From NCBI GenBank assembly GCA_964588695.1, contig CAZPQK010000005.1, positions 62,001 through 126,000 on the forward strand: DNA of 64,000 bases, in the 5' to 3' direction. Every line of letters starts with the position of its first letter. The stretch's first letter is position 1. Made by a program: the position numbers and the translations under genes. Positions 27,937 to 37,177 of this stretch are shown piece by piece. The notes under the pieces are model-generated. The model saw only the letters and a list, made by a program, of their open reading frames with translations, did no database searches and was not told the DNA's origin. This DNA comes from CAZPQK01 sp964588695 (GTDB lineage: Bacteria; Krumholzibacteriota; Krumholzibacteriia; WVZY01; JAKEHA01).

Positions 27937-29496
27937 ATGCGCTTCGAAATGGCGGAAGAAAACAAGCTCACGACCCTGCGCGTTATCGGCGTCGGTGGCG
28001 CCGGAGGAAACGCGGTCAACCGAATGGTGGAGACCGGGTTCCGCGGGGTAGACTTTATCGCCGTCAATACCGACCTGCAGGTTTTGGAACGGTCGCGCGC
28101 CCATGAAAAGGTACAGATCGGCGACGAACTTACCCGCGGACTAGGTTCCGGGGGCGACGCCAACGTCGGTCATGCCTCGGCCGAAGAGAGTATCGAGCGG
28201 ATTAAGAAAACCGTTGCGGGCGCAGACATGGTTTTTCTGACGGTCGGAATGGGTGGCGGAACGGGGACCGGCGCTTCGCCGGTTGTCGCCAAAGCGGCTC
28301 GCGAAGCAGGTGCCCTGACTGTCGGCGTGGTTACCCGTCCGTTCTTCTTTGAGGGCGCTCCGCGTGCTCGGCAGGCTGAAGCCGGCATAGAAGCGCTCAA
28401 AGAAGCCGTGGATACGTTAATTGTCATTCCCAACGACAAACTTCTGGCCACCGCCGAGGAAGACACGTCAATGCTGGACGCGTTTCGTCAGGCCGATGAG
28501 GTCTTGTGTAACGCGACCAAAGGCATCTCGGATTTGATTACCGAGACCGGTGTTGTGAACCTCGACTTTGCCGACGTTCGCTCGGTGATGAAGGACGGCG
28601 GCGATGCGCTGATGGGCAGTGGTTCGGCTACCGGTCCCAACGCGGCCGAAGTCGCAGCTCGCCAGGCAATTTCCAGCCCGCTGTTGGACGATATTTCTAT
28701 TAACGGTGCCACCGGAATTCTGGTTAATGTCACCGGCTCGAAGGCGCTGGGAATTAAGCAGATTAGTACGGCCGCAACGATTGTGAATTCCGAAGCGGGT
28801 CCGGGCGCGCATGTGTTCTTAGGTGCGGTGATTAGCGACGACGTTGCCGACGATGAGGTTCGCGTCACCGTCATCGCGACCGGTTTTGGCCGCGAAACCG
28901 CCGCAGTAGGCGAAACCGCGCAATTTCAGCCGCAGCCGGCTCAACGCACAGCGAATCCGACTCCTGCGCAAACGGTTGCGCCGCAACCGACGGCGGAGAC
29001 GCGTCAAGCGCCTCCGGTTGCACCGGTCGCAGCGCCTGCCGCTACGCCACAACCGCCGCAGGCGACTCACGCACCCGAGTTGACCGTCCAGGCGCCCATT
29101 GCCAACACACCAGAGCCGCAGCCGGAACCGGTTGCACCGCGGCCGGCCGACGTGATGTCTTCGTTGCAACAGTTTTCGCCCAGGCCGGTCGAGCCGATCC
29201 ATCCGTCGGAGCCCCAGCCAGTTGAGCCGGTGCAGGAGGCTCACCCGCAGCCGGCGGAACCCAACAACGTTCACCCGTTCCACGGCAGCGCGCCAGCGAA
29301 TGAAGAACCTACCGAGGTTGTCTTTTCGGAGTTGCTCGACGGCAACGAAACCGTCATCGACATTGTGAACCACAAGGGCGACAGCCATGACGACGCCGAA
29401 GATACCGATCCAATCGTTATGGATAATGGATCGATTCGTTCGTTTGACAGCGACCGCTTGCGCGTACCGACTTTTGTCAGGAAGCAGATCGACTAG
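27937..29496 (+). CDS. ftsZ: FtsZ, tubulin-like division GTPase with a long Pro/Gln-rich linker
   Basis: A 519-residue FtsZ. The globular GTPase core runs to about residue 320, with the tubulin signature G106-GGTGTG-112, VGGAGGNAVNRM near the N-terminus and the T7-loop region NLDFADVRSVM. The next ~180 residues are a low-complexity linker rich in Pro, Gln, Ala, Val and Glu, much longer than the ~50 residues in E. coli. The last residues (LRVPTFVRKQID) are a good C-terminal peptide for binding FtsA. AAAGGAG precedes the ATG. Confidence 0.97.
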   Translation: MRFEMAEENKLTTLRVIGVGGAGGNAVNRMVETGFRGVDFIAVNTDLQVLERSRAHEKVQIGDELTRGLGSGGDANVGHASAEESIERIKKTVAGADMVFLTVGMGGGTGTGASPVVAKAAREAGALTVGVVTRPFFFEGAPRARQAEAGIEALKEAVDTLIVIPNDKLLATAEEDTSMLDAFRQADEVLCNATKGISDLITETGVVNLDFADVRSVMKDGGDALMGSGSATGPNAAEVAARQAISSPLLDDISINGATGILVNVTGSKALGIKQISTAATIVNSEAGPGAHVFLGAVISDDVADDEVRVTVIATGFGRETAAVGETAQFQPQPAQRTANPTPAQTVAPQPTAETRQAPPVAPVAAPAATPQPPQATHAPELTVQAPIANTPEPQPEPVAPRPADVMSSLQQFSPRPVEPIHPSEPQPVEPVQEAHPQPAEPNNVHPFHGSAPANEEPTEVVFSELLDGNETVIDIVNHKGDSHDDAEDTDPIVMDNGSIRSFDSDRLRVPTFVRKQID

Positions 29497-29509
29497 CGAT
29501 CGGGGATAA

Positions 29510-31159
29510 GTGGCGTTCTGGTCAAAACTGTTTCGCGATACGGTCGCCGAGCAGTACCGAGAAGGCATTGACTGCTACAACAAGGGCGACTATGCCCGTG
29601 CGGCCGGGCTGCTCGACGCCGTTATTTCTTCGGGCAAACCCCGTGGCCCCATCGCCCGGCTAGGTGCTTTTTATGCCGCCGAGGCCCGCACCAAGTTGGG
29701 TATCGCCGAGTTCTTTCAGGGCCGCTACACCAAAGCGATCGAACACCTCGGCCTTGCGGTCGAAGAAACCCCCAATTACCCCGACCTTTACTACTATCTC
29801 GGCGTGGCCCATCACCAGAGCGGCGAAATCGATGTCGCCATTGCGCGGCTACATCGGGCTGTCGAGCTGAACCCGGAATACGCGGAAGCTACCTGCTACC
29901 TTGGTATCGCGTTGTACGACGCGGGGCACGTCGACGAAGCCACCGCGCAACTTGAAAAAGCGCTAGGCCTGGCGCAGGCAAATCCAAGTCCAGTAAGCGT
30001 GATTCTGATGCGTAAGCTCCAGAGTACTCAATTTGACCTGCCCGTGCTGCGGGATCTTCGGGACGCGGTTCTGCATGGATCGGCTTTCGAAACCTCGGTC
30101 AAGGAAGGCACCGTCGCGTTTAACAACGGGGACTTTGCGAATGCCGAAATCTGGTTTCGCCGCGCCGTAAGTGAGCAACCCAAATACCCGGACCTTCACT
30201 GCAAACTAGGCATGACGTTGCTCGAGCGCGGTGCCGTCGACGAGGCCGTGTCCGAACTGGAGCAAGCTGTGGACATTAATCCTCAGTACGTGGACGCGCT
30301 CTACTATCTGGGGGGCGGGTTGATGCGCCAGCAGCGGTACGACCAGGCGCTTACGGTGGTCGAACGCGCACTTGATGAAACCCAGGAATACGCCGACTTG
30401 CACGCTTTGCGCGGCTTGGTGCTCACCTCGTTGGGCCGATACCCGGACGCCGAGCGAGCATTCTCCGATGCGCTCGAGATCAGTCCTCAGTACGCCAAAG
30501 CCGTGTACCTGCGGGGACTGACGCTTAATGCCGCCGGGCGCATTGACCAGGCACGCGCCGACCTTGAGCAGGCATTAATTTCGTCTCCCAATTTGCACAA
30601 TGTCGATTTCGACGCCGGCCTGTTCGAAATGCATCGCGGCAATTGGGAGCGCGCGCGTTTCCGCATGGAACGGGTCCGCGACCAGAATCCCGACGACCCC
30701 AACGCGCACTGTTTGCTGGCCGCGATCGCGCAGGAAAGCGGCGACGAAACCCAAGCGTTAGAGCATCTGCAAGCGTGTTTGCAGCTGGCGCCCGAGCATC
30801 TGGAAGCATCGCGTCGGTTGGCGTTGCTACGGTATCGTCAGGGGCAACTGGATGGGGCAAAGTCGTTGATTGCGTCGCTGCTGGAGCGACGTCCGCGCTA
30901 TCCGGATTTGCACAAAATGATGGGTGACGTATTGCTCGAGCAGCGGCATACCGAACAAGCCCAAGCGTCTTACGATCAGGCACTCGCAATTAACCCGCAC
31001 TACAGCGATGCCCTATACGGAAAAGTGGTTACGTTACGTCGCATGGGCAACGGTCGCGCGGCCGACGATTGTTTGCGCGCGTTTCTGGACGATCACCCCG
31101 CGGACTTGATGGGGCGAACACTGCTAACGGTGGAGAAGATGGATCTGCCAGACAGGTAG
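29510..31159 (+). CDS. Tetratricopeptide-repeat protein at the end of the dcw operon
   Basis: A 549-residue cytoplasmic protein made almost wholly of TPR units, roughly a dozen, with typical phrases such as YPDLYYYLGVAHHQSGEIDVAIARLHRAVELNPEYAEA. I see no signal peptide or membrane helix. The GTG start is 13 bases after ftsZ, with GGGGATA before it, so it is probably co-transcribed. TPR proteins are scaffolds; a role in division or envelope assembly is inferred only from position. A hairpin lies 70 bases downstream. Confidence 0.85.
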   Translation: MAFWSKLFRDTVAEQYREGIDCYNKGDYARAAGLLDAVISSGKPRGPIARLGAFYAAEARTKLGIAEFFQGRYTKAIEHLGLAVEETPNYPDLYYYLGVAHHQSGEIDVAIARLHRAVELNPEYAEATCYLGIALYDAGHVDEATAQLEKALGLAQANPSPVSVILMRKLQSTQFDLPVLRDLRDAVLHGSAFETSVKEGTVAFNNGDFANAEIWFRRAVSEQPKYPDLHCKLGMTLLERGAVDEAVSELEQAVDINPQYVDALYYLGGGLMRQQRYDQALTVVERALDETQEYADLHALRGLVLTSLGRYPDAERAFSDALEISPQYAKAVYLRGLTLNAAGRIDQARADLEQALISSPNLHNVDFDAGLFEMHRGNWERARFRMERVRDQNPDDPNAHCLLAAIAQESGDETQALEHLQACLQLAPEHLEASRRLALLRYRQGQLDGAKSLIASLLERRPRYPDLHKMMGDVLLEQRHTEQAQASYDQALAINPHYSDALYGKVVTLRRMGNGRAADDCLRAFLDDHPADLMGRTLLTVEKMDLPDR

Positions 31160-31456
31160 GTTACCGGGCTCCCGGGAGACGTGGAGCAAATATCGTAGGA
31201 AATCAGGAAGAGGAATGTTGTCCCAGATCTTTACTAAGCCACGAATTCCCGAGAGCCCTTGCGTAGTAAAGTCTATTTAGGTTGCAACGGGTTGTCAAAC
31301 GCGATCGTGGCCAGCCCCGGCCAACTTGCTGCTTCCGCTTGCTCTAGAAGGTTAGATGACAATCGCTTAGCAAATTGAGTTCATACATTGCTTTGTTAAC
31401 ATCAATTGCTGACGCGTCCACGACTTTTGCCCTAGAATCGGTCGTGGAGGAAACCC
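31160..31456. other. Non-coding gap between the dcw operon and recG
   Basis: About 300 bases with no credible gene on either strand. It holds the CTTTACTA/TAGTAAAG hairpin annotated separately and a short TGGCC-AGCCCC-GGCCA stem near 31308. A TAGAAT lies at 31433-31438 with no convincing -35 element. The recG ribosome-binding site (GGAGGA, 31446) closes the gap. Confidence 0.6.
31229..31271 (+). terminator. Possible hairpin terminator of the dcw operon
   Basis: CTTTACTA (31229-31236) pairs perfectly with TAGTAAAG (31264-31271) across a 27-base loop, followed by the weakly T-rich TCTATTTAGG. The stem is AT-rich and the loop long, so this is a weak candidate. Confidence 0.3.
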
Positions 31457-33544
31457 GTGCCCGACACCCGCAGAGAAAAGTCCCTCGCCGATTTTTGCCA
31501 GTACCTTAAAGGCGTCGGTCCCACCAAAGCGATCAAGCTGAACGCGCTGGGAATCGAGACGGTAAACGACCTGCTGGGCCACTACCCGCGGCGCTACTAC
31601 GATCGCCGCAGCCTCAGTAAAATCGCCAGCCTCGGTTACGAAAATGAGTCGACCGTGCTGGGTCAGGTGCTTTCGTCGCATCGACGGCAAACGCGTCGAC
31701 GTCGCGCCGTGGTGTCTGCCGCTATCGGTGACGATACTGGCGTGGTTCAAGTGGTGTGGTTTAACCAGCCCTACCTGCAGCAACACCTGCAGCCAGGTCG
31801 ACAGGTTGTACTTAGCGGGAAGCTTTCCGACTATCGCGGGCAACGTCAGTTCGTTAACCCGGACTTCGAGTTGGTGGGCGAAGACCTCGACGATGTTGTG
31901 GCGGCAGGCCGAATTGTTCCGGTTTACCGGTTGGCGCAGGGATTGTCACAGCGGTTCCTTCGCGGGTTGATCAAAGCCGCGTTGGACGACTACGCGCCTG
32001 TTGCCAAAGAATCACTGCCGGCTTGGATCGTTCGCGAAATGGAACTTCCTTCGCGCGGCGAAGCGTTACAGGCCATCCACTTTCCCGACGATGATGACCA
32101 ACTCGCACGGGCGTTGCAGCGGCTCAAGCTTGAGGAGCTATTTCACGTTCAGTTTTTGTTTTCTTTGCAGCGAAGACTACGCGGGTCGCGACAAGGGATC
32201 CGAATTGACGCAGGACGATTACAGGATCAATACGTTTCGTCCTTGCCGTTCGAGCTGACCCAGCCGCAAAAGAAAGTGCTGGCCGATCTGCACGGCGATT
32301 TTCGCAGCGGTCGTCGAATGAACCGGCTTCTTCAGGGCGACGTAGGGTCGGGGAAGACGGTGGTCGCGGGTGCGTCTTCGCTGCCGGTGGTTGAAGCGGG
32401 TTATCAGGTAGCGTTCATGGTCCCGACCGAGATTCTCGCGGTGCAACACGCCAAGACACTTGCTGAGCCTTTTCACAAGTTGGATGTTTCTGTCGACTTG
32501 CTGATTGGGTCGCTGACCGCTAGCGACAAACGTCGCGTGCATGAGCGAATAGCTTCCGGGCGGGTGGACGTGGTTGTTGGCACACACGCCATCATCCAGC
32601 AAAACGTAAACTTCAAACATCTGGGGCTGGTGATTATCGACGAACAACATCGTTTTGGGGTTCGTCAGCGAGCCGCCCTGCTGGGCGAAGAAGAATCGCC
32701 GCACATGCTAGTCATGACGGCGACACCCATTCCACGAACTCTGGCGTTAACGGCGTACGCCGATCTGGATCTTTCGGTGCTCGATCAAATGCCCGCCACT
32801 CGCGCGCCCATCAAAACCCGGGTTGTTCCGCCCAACAAACGCACCGCGATGTACGACTTCGTGCGTAGCGAAGCCAAGGCGGGACGCCAGGCGTACCTGT
32901 TGTATCCCCTGGTGGAGGAAACCGAAAAGCAAGACATGGAGGCTGCGACCAACGCGTTTGACGAACTTCGCAAGGGGCCGTTGGCCGATTGCGGTGTCGG
33001 GTTAATCCATGGGCGCATGAAGATGGAGGAAAAAGAACGCGCGATGGAAGCGTTTGCGAGCGGAGAAACGCGAGTTCTAGTCACGACCACAGTAGTTGAG
33101 GTCGGCGTACACGTTCCTCAGGCTACGATTATCGCCGTTCATCACCCCGAACGGTTTGGCCTTTCGCAATTGCATCAGTTGCGGGGACGGGTTGGCCGCG
33201 GTGGAATGGAGGGGTTTTGCTTTCTTCTGGTCGGCGACGATATTGGCGCTGAATCTCGCGAGCGCCTCGAGGTGCTGGTCCGCGAGTCGGACGGATTTAG
33301 GATTGCCGAAGAAGACTTGAAACTTCGTGGGCCCGGAGAATTCTTGGGCACGCGCCAGAGCGGCGTGCCCGGATTCAAACTGGCTAATCCGATGCAAGAT
33401 CATCGCCTGGTGGAAGCTGCAAGCCAAGGGGTAAAACGGCTCCTCGACGAAGACCCTGCGCTGAAATCTCCGGACGGACGCGCCTGTGTAGCGCACTTAA
33501 AGCTGGTCCTGGCTGCGGAAATTGCCAATGGCTTGATTGCCTAA
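31457..33544 (+). CDS. recG: RecG, ATP-dependent branch-migration helicase
   Basis: A 695-residue superfamily 2 helicase. The N-terminal wedge/OB domain contains LKGVGPTKAIKLNALGI and YPRRYYDRR. The motor holds Walker A GDVGSGKTVVA, the DEQH box in IIDEQHRFGVRQR, TATPIPRTLAL, and the C-terminal LRGRVGRGGMEG and RGPGEFLGTRQSG motifs that are RecG-specific. It rescues stalled forks and processes Holliday junctions. The GTG at 31457 has GGAGGA five bases upstream. Confidence 0.97.
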   Translation: MPDTRREKSLADFCQYLKGVGPTKAIKLNALGIETVNDLLGHYPRRYYDRRSLSKIASLGYENESTVLGQVLSSHRRQTRRRRAVVSAAIGDDTGVVQVVWFNQPYLQQHLQPGRQVVLSGKLSDYRGQRQFVNPDFELVGEDLDDVVAAGRIVPVYRLAQGLSQRFLRGLIKAALDDYAPVAKESLPAWIVREMELPSRGEALQAIHFPDDDDQLARALQRLKLEELFHVQFLFSLQRRLRGSRQGIRIDAGRLQDQYVSSLPFELTQPQKKVLADLHGDFRSGRRMNRLLQGDVGSGKTVVAGASSLPVVEAGYQVAFMVPTEILAVQHAKTLAEPFHKLDVSVDLLIGSLTASDKRRVHERIASGRVDVVVGTHAIIQQNVNFKHLGLVIIDEQHRFGVRQRAALLGEEESPHMLVMTATPIPRTLALTAYADLDLSVLDQMPATRAPIKTRVVPPNKRTAMYDFVRSEAKAGRQAYLLYPLVEETEKQDMEAATNAFDELRKGPLADCGVGLIHGRMKMEEKERAMEAFASGETRVLVTTTVVEVGVHVPQATIIAVHHPERFGLSQLHQLRGRVGRGGMEGFCFLLVGDDIGAESRERLEVLVRESDGFRIAEEDLKLRGPGEFLGTRQSGVPGFKLANPMQDHRLVEAASQGVKRLLDEDPALKSPDGRACVAHLKLVLAAEIANGLIA

Positions 33545-33692
33545 GGTTGGCTCCGGTCGTGTGAATTGGGATTGGCGCAGTTGTTGCTCCCTGCGCGTTG
33601 GACAGAGCATACGCGGTTTCGTCGCGTTGCGCGTTGCGTCTTTGGGTTTCCAGGGTGCAATTTACAAGCATCCGAGCAACACGAGGTTTACG

Positions 33693-34178
33693 ATGATCAT
33701 CAAGTGTCAGTCCTGCACGGCAAAGTACTTCCTCCCGGAAGAAAAGGTCCCTAGCGAACCGCTGCGGGTAAAGTGTCCCAAATGCACCGGTGTTTTCACA
33801 CTCGAGCCTCGTCCTGAACCCGTCGTCGCAGCGCAGGCCAGCATGCCCGCTGGTAGCCCCGCCGAAGCGACCATGCCGCCGCTGCAAGAAGCACCCGCTC
33901 CAGCACCGTCGCCAACTGGCGATCGACCCAAGCGCGGCAGCAAAGAAGATCGCGCTCGACGCTTGGCGAGAGTGCTGGTTTCCGATATCTTGTGCTATAA
34001 CAAAGACGAGCGCGACGCCGCGCTGGCCGACGGCACTTTGATGACCGCCCTGGGCGAAGAGATCAAGAAGTCGTGGGAGCTGTACAAGGAAAAAGTCGGA
34101 CCCGAAGTCGCAAGTTCGACGAACTACTTCAAAGAAGCGTTGAACGAGATTCTAGCCGATGGACAGGAAGTCTTCTGA
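33693..34178 (+). CDS. Small zinc-ribbon protein (MJ0042-type finger) with unknown C-terminal domain
   Basis: A 161-residue protein beginning with a finger of Cys5-x2-Cys8 and Cys28-x2-Cys31, the MJ0042/zinc-ribbon pattern found at the N-terminus of many bacterial signalling or envelope proteins. A Pro/Ala-rich linker and a ~95-residue helical, charged domain (RARRLARVLVSDILCYNKDERD) follow. The ATG at 33693 has GAGG six bases upstream; the open frame further left has no supporting start. It overlaps the next gene by 20 bases, so the two are probably translated together and may work together. Function unknown. Confidence 0.75.
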   Translation: MIIKCQSCTAKYFLPEEKVPSEPLRVKCPKCTGVFTLEPRPEPVVAAQASMPAGSPAEATMPPLQEAPAPAPSPTGDRPKRGSKEDRARRLARVLVSDILCYNKDERDAALADGTLMTALGEEIKKSWELYKEKVGPEVASSTNYFKEALNEILADGQEVF

Positions 34179-35064
34179 CCCCATAGGGACGCGCCAGACC
34201 CCAGCCCTTCCCAAGGATGCCCGAGTTTACGCGGTTGCATCGGACAAAGCGTTTTACCAGCGTTTTGGAGATGAATGCGTAGATGTGCCTGCGCGTATCC
34301 GCCACTATCAACACATCGAAGACCTGCTCAAGTCTTTGGGCCAGTTTGAGAAGATCAATCTGGCCTTTGTACTGCTGATCGAACAAAACGCAAATATGAT
34401 CGACACGATGGGCCTGCGGCAGCTGCGGCTGGATTTTCCGCAGGTGGTCCCGCTGGCCATAGTTGACTACTGCGACGAGCAAAACTCGATGCGGTTGCAG
34501 TCGGTGGGGATTCAGCGCATACTGTTGCCACCATTCGCGGCCCTCGATATCAACACGGAGTTGGCAACTGCCAGCCCCAACGTCAGCCAGTTCAAACGGC
34601 ACCCGGATCTTATGAAGCGAGCCCAAGCCCGACTTGACTTTCTAATCCCCAGCGACTTGTCGTACGTGCTGGGAATTAACTACGAAGTCTCGCTGCTCCT
34701 AAAAGAGTTTGGATTTCCGCTACAAGATTCGCGGGTAAATATCCCTTTGGTATGCGATGAAGCGATCACTAACGCGGTGGTACACGGCAACAAGTCGAAC
34801 CCGGAAAAGAAAGTGAATATCCAAATTTACCTCAGTCATTCGCGGTTTCGGATGCGGATTCGCGATCAAGGCGAAGGTTTTGTACCCGAAGAGGTGGCCG
34901 ATCCATTGGCCGAAGAGAACCTGCTGCGATCTTCCGGGCGGGGAATATTTCTAATGCGTAACATTATGGATTCGGTGCAGTACAAAGAAGATGGCCGCGT
35001 TCTCGAGTTGGAGAAGCGTAACCCCAACGCCGAAGGACCCCCGGAAAAAGGCAACGGAAAATAA
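34159..35064 (+). CDS. Anti-sigma/RsbW-type HATPase with N-terminal pseudo-receiver-like domain
   Basis: A 301-residue protein. The C-terminal ~150 residues are a GHKL ATPase of the RsbW/SpoIIAB kind: N-box CDEAITNAVVHGNKSN, G1 box RDQGEGFVPEEV, G2 box SSGRGIFLMRNIMDSVQY. The first ~125 residues have the alternating strand/helix pattern of a receiver, but where the phospho-acceptor Asp is expected the strand reads NLAFVLLIEQ. It probably controls a partner by phosphorylation or binding, as in partner-switching. No sigma factor or antagonist gene is adjacent; the zinc-ribbon gene overlapping its start is the best partner candidate. Confidence 0.75.
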   Translation: MDRKSSDPIGTRQTPALPKDARVYAVASDKAFYQRFGDECVDVPARIRHYQHIEDLLKSLGQFEKINLAFVLLIEQNANMIDTMGLRQLRLDFPQVVPLAIVDYCDEQNSMRLQSVGIQRILLPPFAALDINTELATASPNVSQFKRHPDLMKRAQARLDFLIPSDLSYVLGINYEVSLLLKEFGFPLQDSRVNIPLVCDEAITNAVVHGNKSNPEKKVNIQIYLSHSRFRMRIRDQGEGFVPEEVADPLAEENLLRSSGRGIFLMRNIMDSVQYKEDGRVLELEKRNPNAEGPPEKGNGK

Positions 35065-35080
35065 GCCGGCGGCAGGTAAC

Positions 35081-35116
35081 AAAAAAAAGGACAGCACTAT
35101 GTGCAGTCCCTTTTTT
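35081..35116. terminator. Bidirectional intrinsic terminator
   Basis: An A8 tract (35081-35088) runs into the stem GGAC-A-GCAC, loop TAT, then GTGC-A-GTCC with one A-A mismatch, and C plus T6 (35110-35116). It has T tracts on both strands and lies between two convergent genes, so it can end transcription from either side. Confidence 0.85.
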
Positions 35117-35135
35117 GTGTTCTAGTGGCGACGTT

Positions 35136-35600
35136 TTACTCTTGCCACTTGTCTTTTGACAAGCGCTCAAGCATATCGTCTATCGAACTCCATATGCGCG
35201 CGTTCTGGTCCGGTTCGAACAACGCCTTTTTGACCCGTCCGTACTCGTCTTTTTTGACGTAACGGATTGCTTTCAGCGTGTCCATCGGAACCAGGATGTC
35301 CTTGCACGCTTTGACGTCGATCTTCTTGCCGTCCAGATTGACGTTGGGATTGTTATCGGGGTGCATTCCCAATCCCCACCCATGCGCGACCATACTGCAC
35401 ACCAACGCGCGAAACGTGTTCTGGCCCTGCACCGTGTCCAGCGCCAGCTTCCCATCGACCTTCTCGGTCACGCCCTCCACAACCGGTACCAGGCGCTCGA
35501 GGACGGCAGGAGACAGTTCGATGTTCAGCAGCCGGGCAAACATCTCGCGCAACATCTTTTCGATGACGGATGTCGTCGTACCTTCGCTTTTCTCGGTCAT
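35136..35600 (-). CDS. Conserved-looking small protein of unknown function
   Basis: A 154-residue cytoplasmic protein that I do not recognise. The N-terminus is helical and hydrophobic-charged (SVIEKMLREMFARLLNIEL); the centre has HGWGLGMHPDNNPNVNLDGKKIDVKAC and the end WSSIDDMLERLSKDKW. No signal peptide or membrane span is evident. I start it at the ATG whose codon overlaps the MFS stop (ATGA, 35597-35600); six more residues could be read upstream. It is the second gene of a two-gene operon with the transporter and ends just before the bidirectional terminator. Confidence 0.65.
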   Translation of the reverse strand: MTEKSEGTTTSVIEKMLREMFARLLNIELSPAVLERLVPVVEGVTEKVDGKLALDTVQGQNTFRALVCSMVAHGWGLGMHPDNNPNVNLDGKKIDVKACKDILVPMDTLKAIRYVKKDEYGRVKKALFEPDQNARIWSSIDDMLERLSKDKWQE

Positions 35601-36892
35601 TCTTCCACCTTCAGCCATTGAGTTCGCTCTAAGACCACACCCAGCATTGCAAGAACCAGGCCTATGGTTACCAGAACGGTCTCTTTGCTGAAGGCGAACG
35701 TCGCTGCGGTACCCAGCCCGGCGGCAAGAAGGTATGACGCCCGGATCATTACTTCCCGGGCGGCAAAAACTCTCCCCATGTAACCGGGCGGGATGTACTG
35801 CTGTAGAAGGGTTTCTGAGAGAATAAAAGCTGGCGAAAACGACAGCCCTAAAACCAGCGCCCAGATGCTAAGCGGAACCAGCGTGTCAGAGCGAGCCAGG
35901 CCGGCCACCGCGACTCCAGCGAGCAGAGCTGCCACCGATATGGTTCGCTGCGACGCTTTTTTAGCGTTAAACATGCTAACGATGGCCGCGCCAGCGAGAA
36001 GCCCCACCAGCACCGAAGCCACAACGACGCCCAGGAACAACGCGCGTCCGTCGCCAACTTGTTGCACTCGCGCAACGGCGATGACAATCATAACGCCGGC
36101 GACCGCAAACAGCGCGGTTTGTACGCCGAGACTAACGGCGATGTTGTGGCTTTCGCGAATAAGTGCGACGCCGTCGACAATGGAACGGTTGATGGCTTGA
36201 AACGGATTCTTGGGGTGGGGAAGACCGTCGCGGGTGGCCATGGCTGGCCGCTTACCTCGAACAGAGATAACCACGGGAAGTACCAGCAACCCGGCGAGTC
36301 CGTAAAGTGCCGATGTGGTAAAGAAACTACTTTGCCACGACACGTTATCAAACAACCAGCCTGACAGCAAAAAACCACCCAACGTTCCGACAACACCCAT
36401 GCCCCACAACCATGCGTTAACACGCATTAATCGGTCTTCAGATACGAGTTCGGGAATTAGCGCCGAGCGCGCCGGCGTAAACATCAGGTCGGCGACCGAC
36501 AGCACGAACGCGCTAAAATAAATCGCGTAGAGATTGCCCCAGTATTCGAATGCCGCAGGAATCATCAGGATGATGGCTCCGCGAAACAGCACCGTAGCCA
36601 TAATGACTCCCGCTTTGTTCCAGCGGTCAAGGTAGGCAGCCAGGATGGGTGTGAACAACAACATCGGGGCGAACATGAAGACGTTGAGCTTCAACATCTC
36701 ACCAGTTTCGCCCTGGGCATAGATACCCAGCATGCTGACCATCGAAAACTGTTTCATGCGGTCGCCCGCGATCGCAAAAAGTTGCGCGACCGCGAAAAGC
36801 GACAAGACAAACATGGCAGCACGGAGAAGCTTCAAAGTGGACTTTCTCTTAGAGGAATGGCGATCGTACCCCTTATTCCACGGCTTTTGCAA
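35597..36892 (-). CDS. Major facilitator superfamily transporter
   Basis: A 431-residue membrane protein with about twelve helices in two six-helix halves. The loop LAAYLDRWNKAGVIMATVL matches the MFS motif A region (helix 2-3), and TPARSALIPELVSEDRLMRVNAW is typical of the enterobactin/drug exporter-like and LplT-like branch. Substrate unknown. The annotated TTG start gives a basic cytoplasmic N-terminus; the first downstream ATG (MFVLSLF) would begin inside helix 1, so the longer form is favoured. It is translationally coupled to the unknown gene downstream. Confidence 0.8.
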   Translation of the reverse strand: MQKPWNKGYDRHSSKRKSTLKLLRAAMFVLSLFAVAQLFAIAGDRMKQFSMVSMLGIYAQGETGEMLKLNVFMFAPMLLFTPILAAYLDRWNKAGVIMATVLFRGAIILMIPAAFEYWGNLYAIYFSAFVLSVADLMFTPARSALIPELVSEDRLMRVNAWLWGMGVVGTLGGFLLSGWLFDNVSWQSSFFTTSALYGLAGLLVLPVVISVRGKRPAMATRDGLPHPKNPFQAINRSIVDGVALIRESHNIAVSLGVQTALFAVAGVMIVIAVARVQQVGDGRALFLGVVVASVLVGLLAGAAIVSMFNAKKASQRTISVAALLAGVAVAGLARSDTLVPLSIWALVLGLSFSPAFILSETLLQQYIPPGYMGRVFAAREVMIRASYLLAAGLGTAATFAFSKETVLVTIGLVLAMLGVVLERTQWLKVEE

Positions 36893-37177
36893 GCGTCAGG
36901 GCAAGATGCACTTTGGCCGCGGGAAGCAGAAAATCGATGTTCATTTTAGCGGCGTAAACGGCATTTATACAAGAGCTTACGCGCAGTTTCGCTAATTGCT
37001 TTTGGCATGCTCTTTGCGCTTGCCGCGGTACTGAGGGCAGTCATTTCGGACGCTAGAATAACTCACCCTGGCCTTTCGCAGCGAAAAGTCATCGCCGTGT
37101 CCTAGTCCATGTCGATGTCCTTCCGGAGGGCTGTCCTCCCTAAGATTTCTCATCATTCCTTAAGACGGGGAAGTGTC
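36893..37177. other. Divergent intergenic region between MFS gene and mglA-like gene
   Basis: About 285 bases without a convincing gene. It must contain the promoters of two divergent genes. The clearest element is the sigma-54-like site at 37003; a TAGAAT at 37054-37059 lacks a recognisable -35 box. GGGGAAG precedes the ATG at 37178. Confidence 0.6.
37003..37017 (+). promoter_or_regulatory. Candidate sigma-54 (-24/-12) promoter for the mglA-like gene
   Basis: TGGCATGCTCTTTGC, preceded by TT, matches the YTGGCACG-N4-TTGC consensus in all but one core base (T for C). The GG (37004-37005) and GC (37016-37017) doublets are exactly 12 bases apart as required. It lies ~160 bases before the ATG. 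No enhancer-binding activator gene is in the window. Confidence 0.5.

Noticed and set aside
28819..29568. 249-codon minus-strand frame rich in Arg and Leu
   Set aside because: Shadow of the Pro/Gln-rich ftsZ linker; the biased composition of the linker explains the long open frame.
31433..31438. TAGAAT as a recG promoter -10
   Set aside because: No acceptable -35 at 16-18 bases, and transcription would start at the ribosome-binding site.
37054..37059. TAGAAT as a sigma-70 promoter for the mglA-like gene
   Set aside because: The -35 position reads CTGAGG, far from consensus; the sigma-54-like site is the better candidate.
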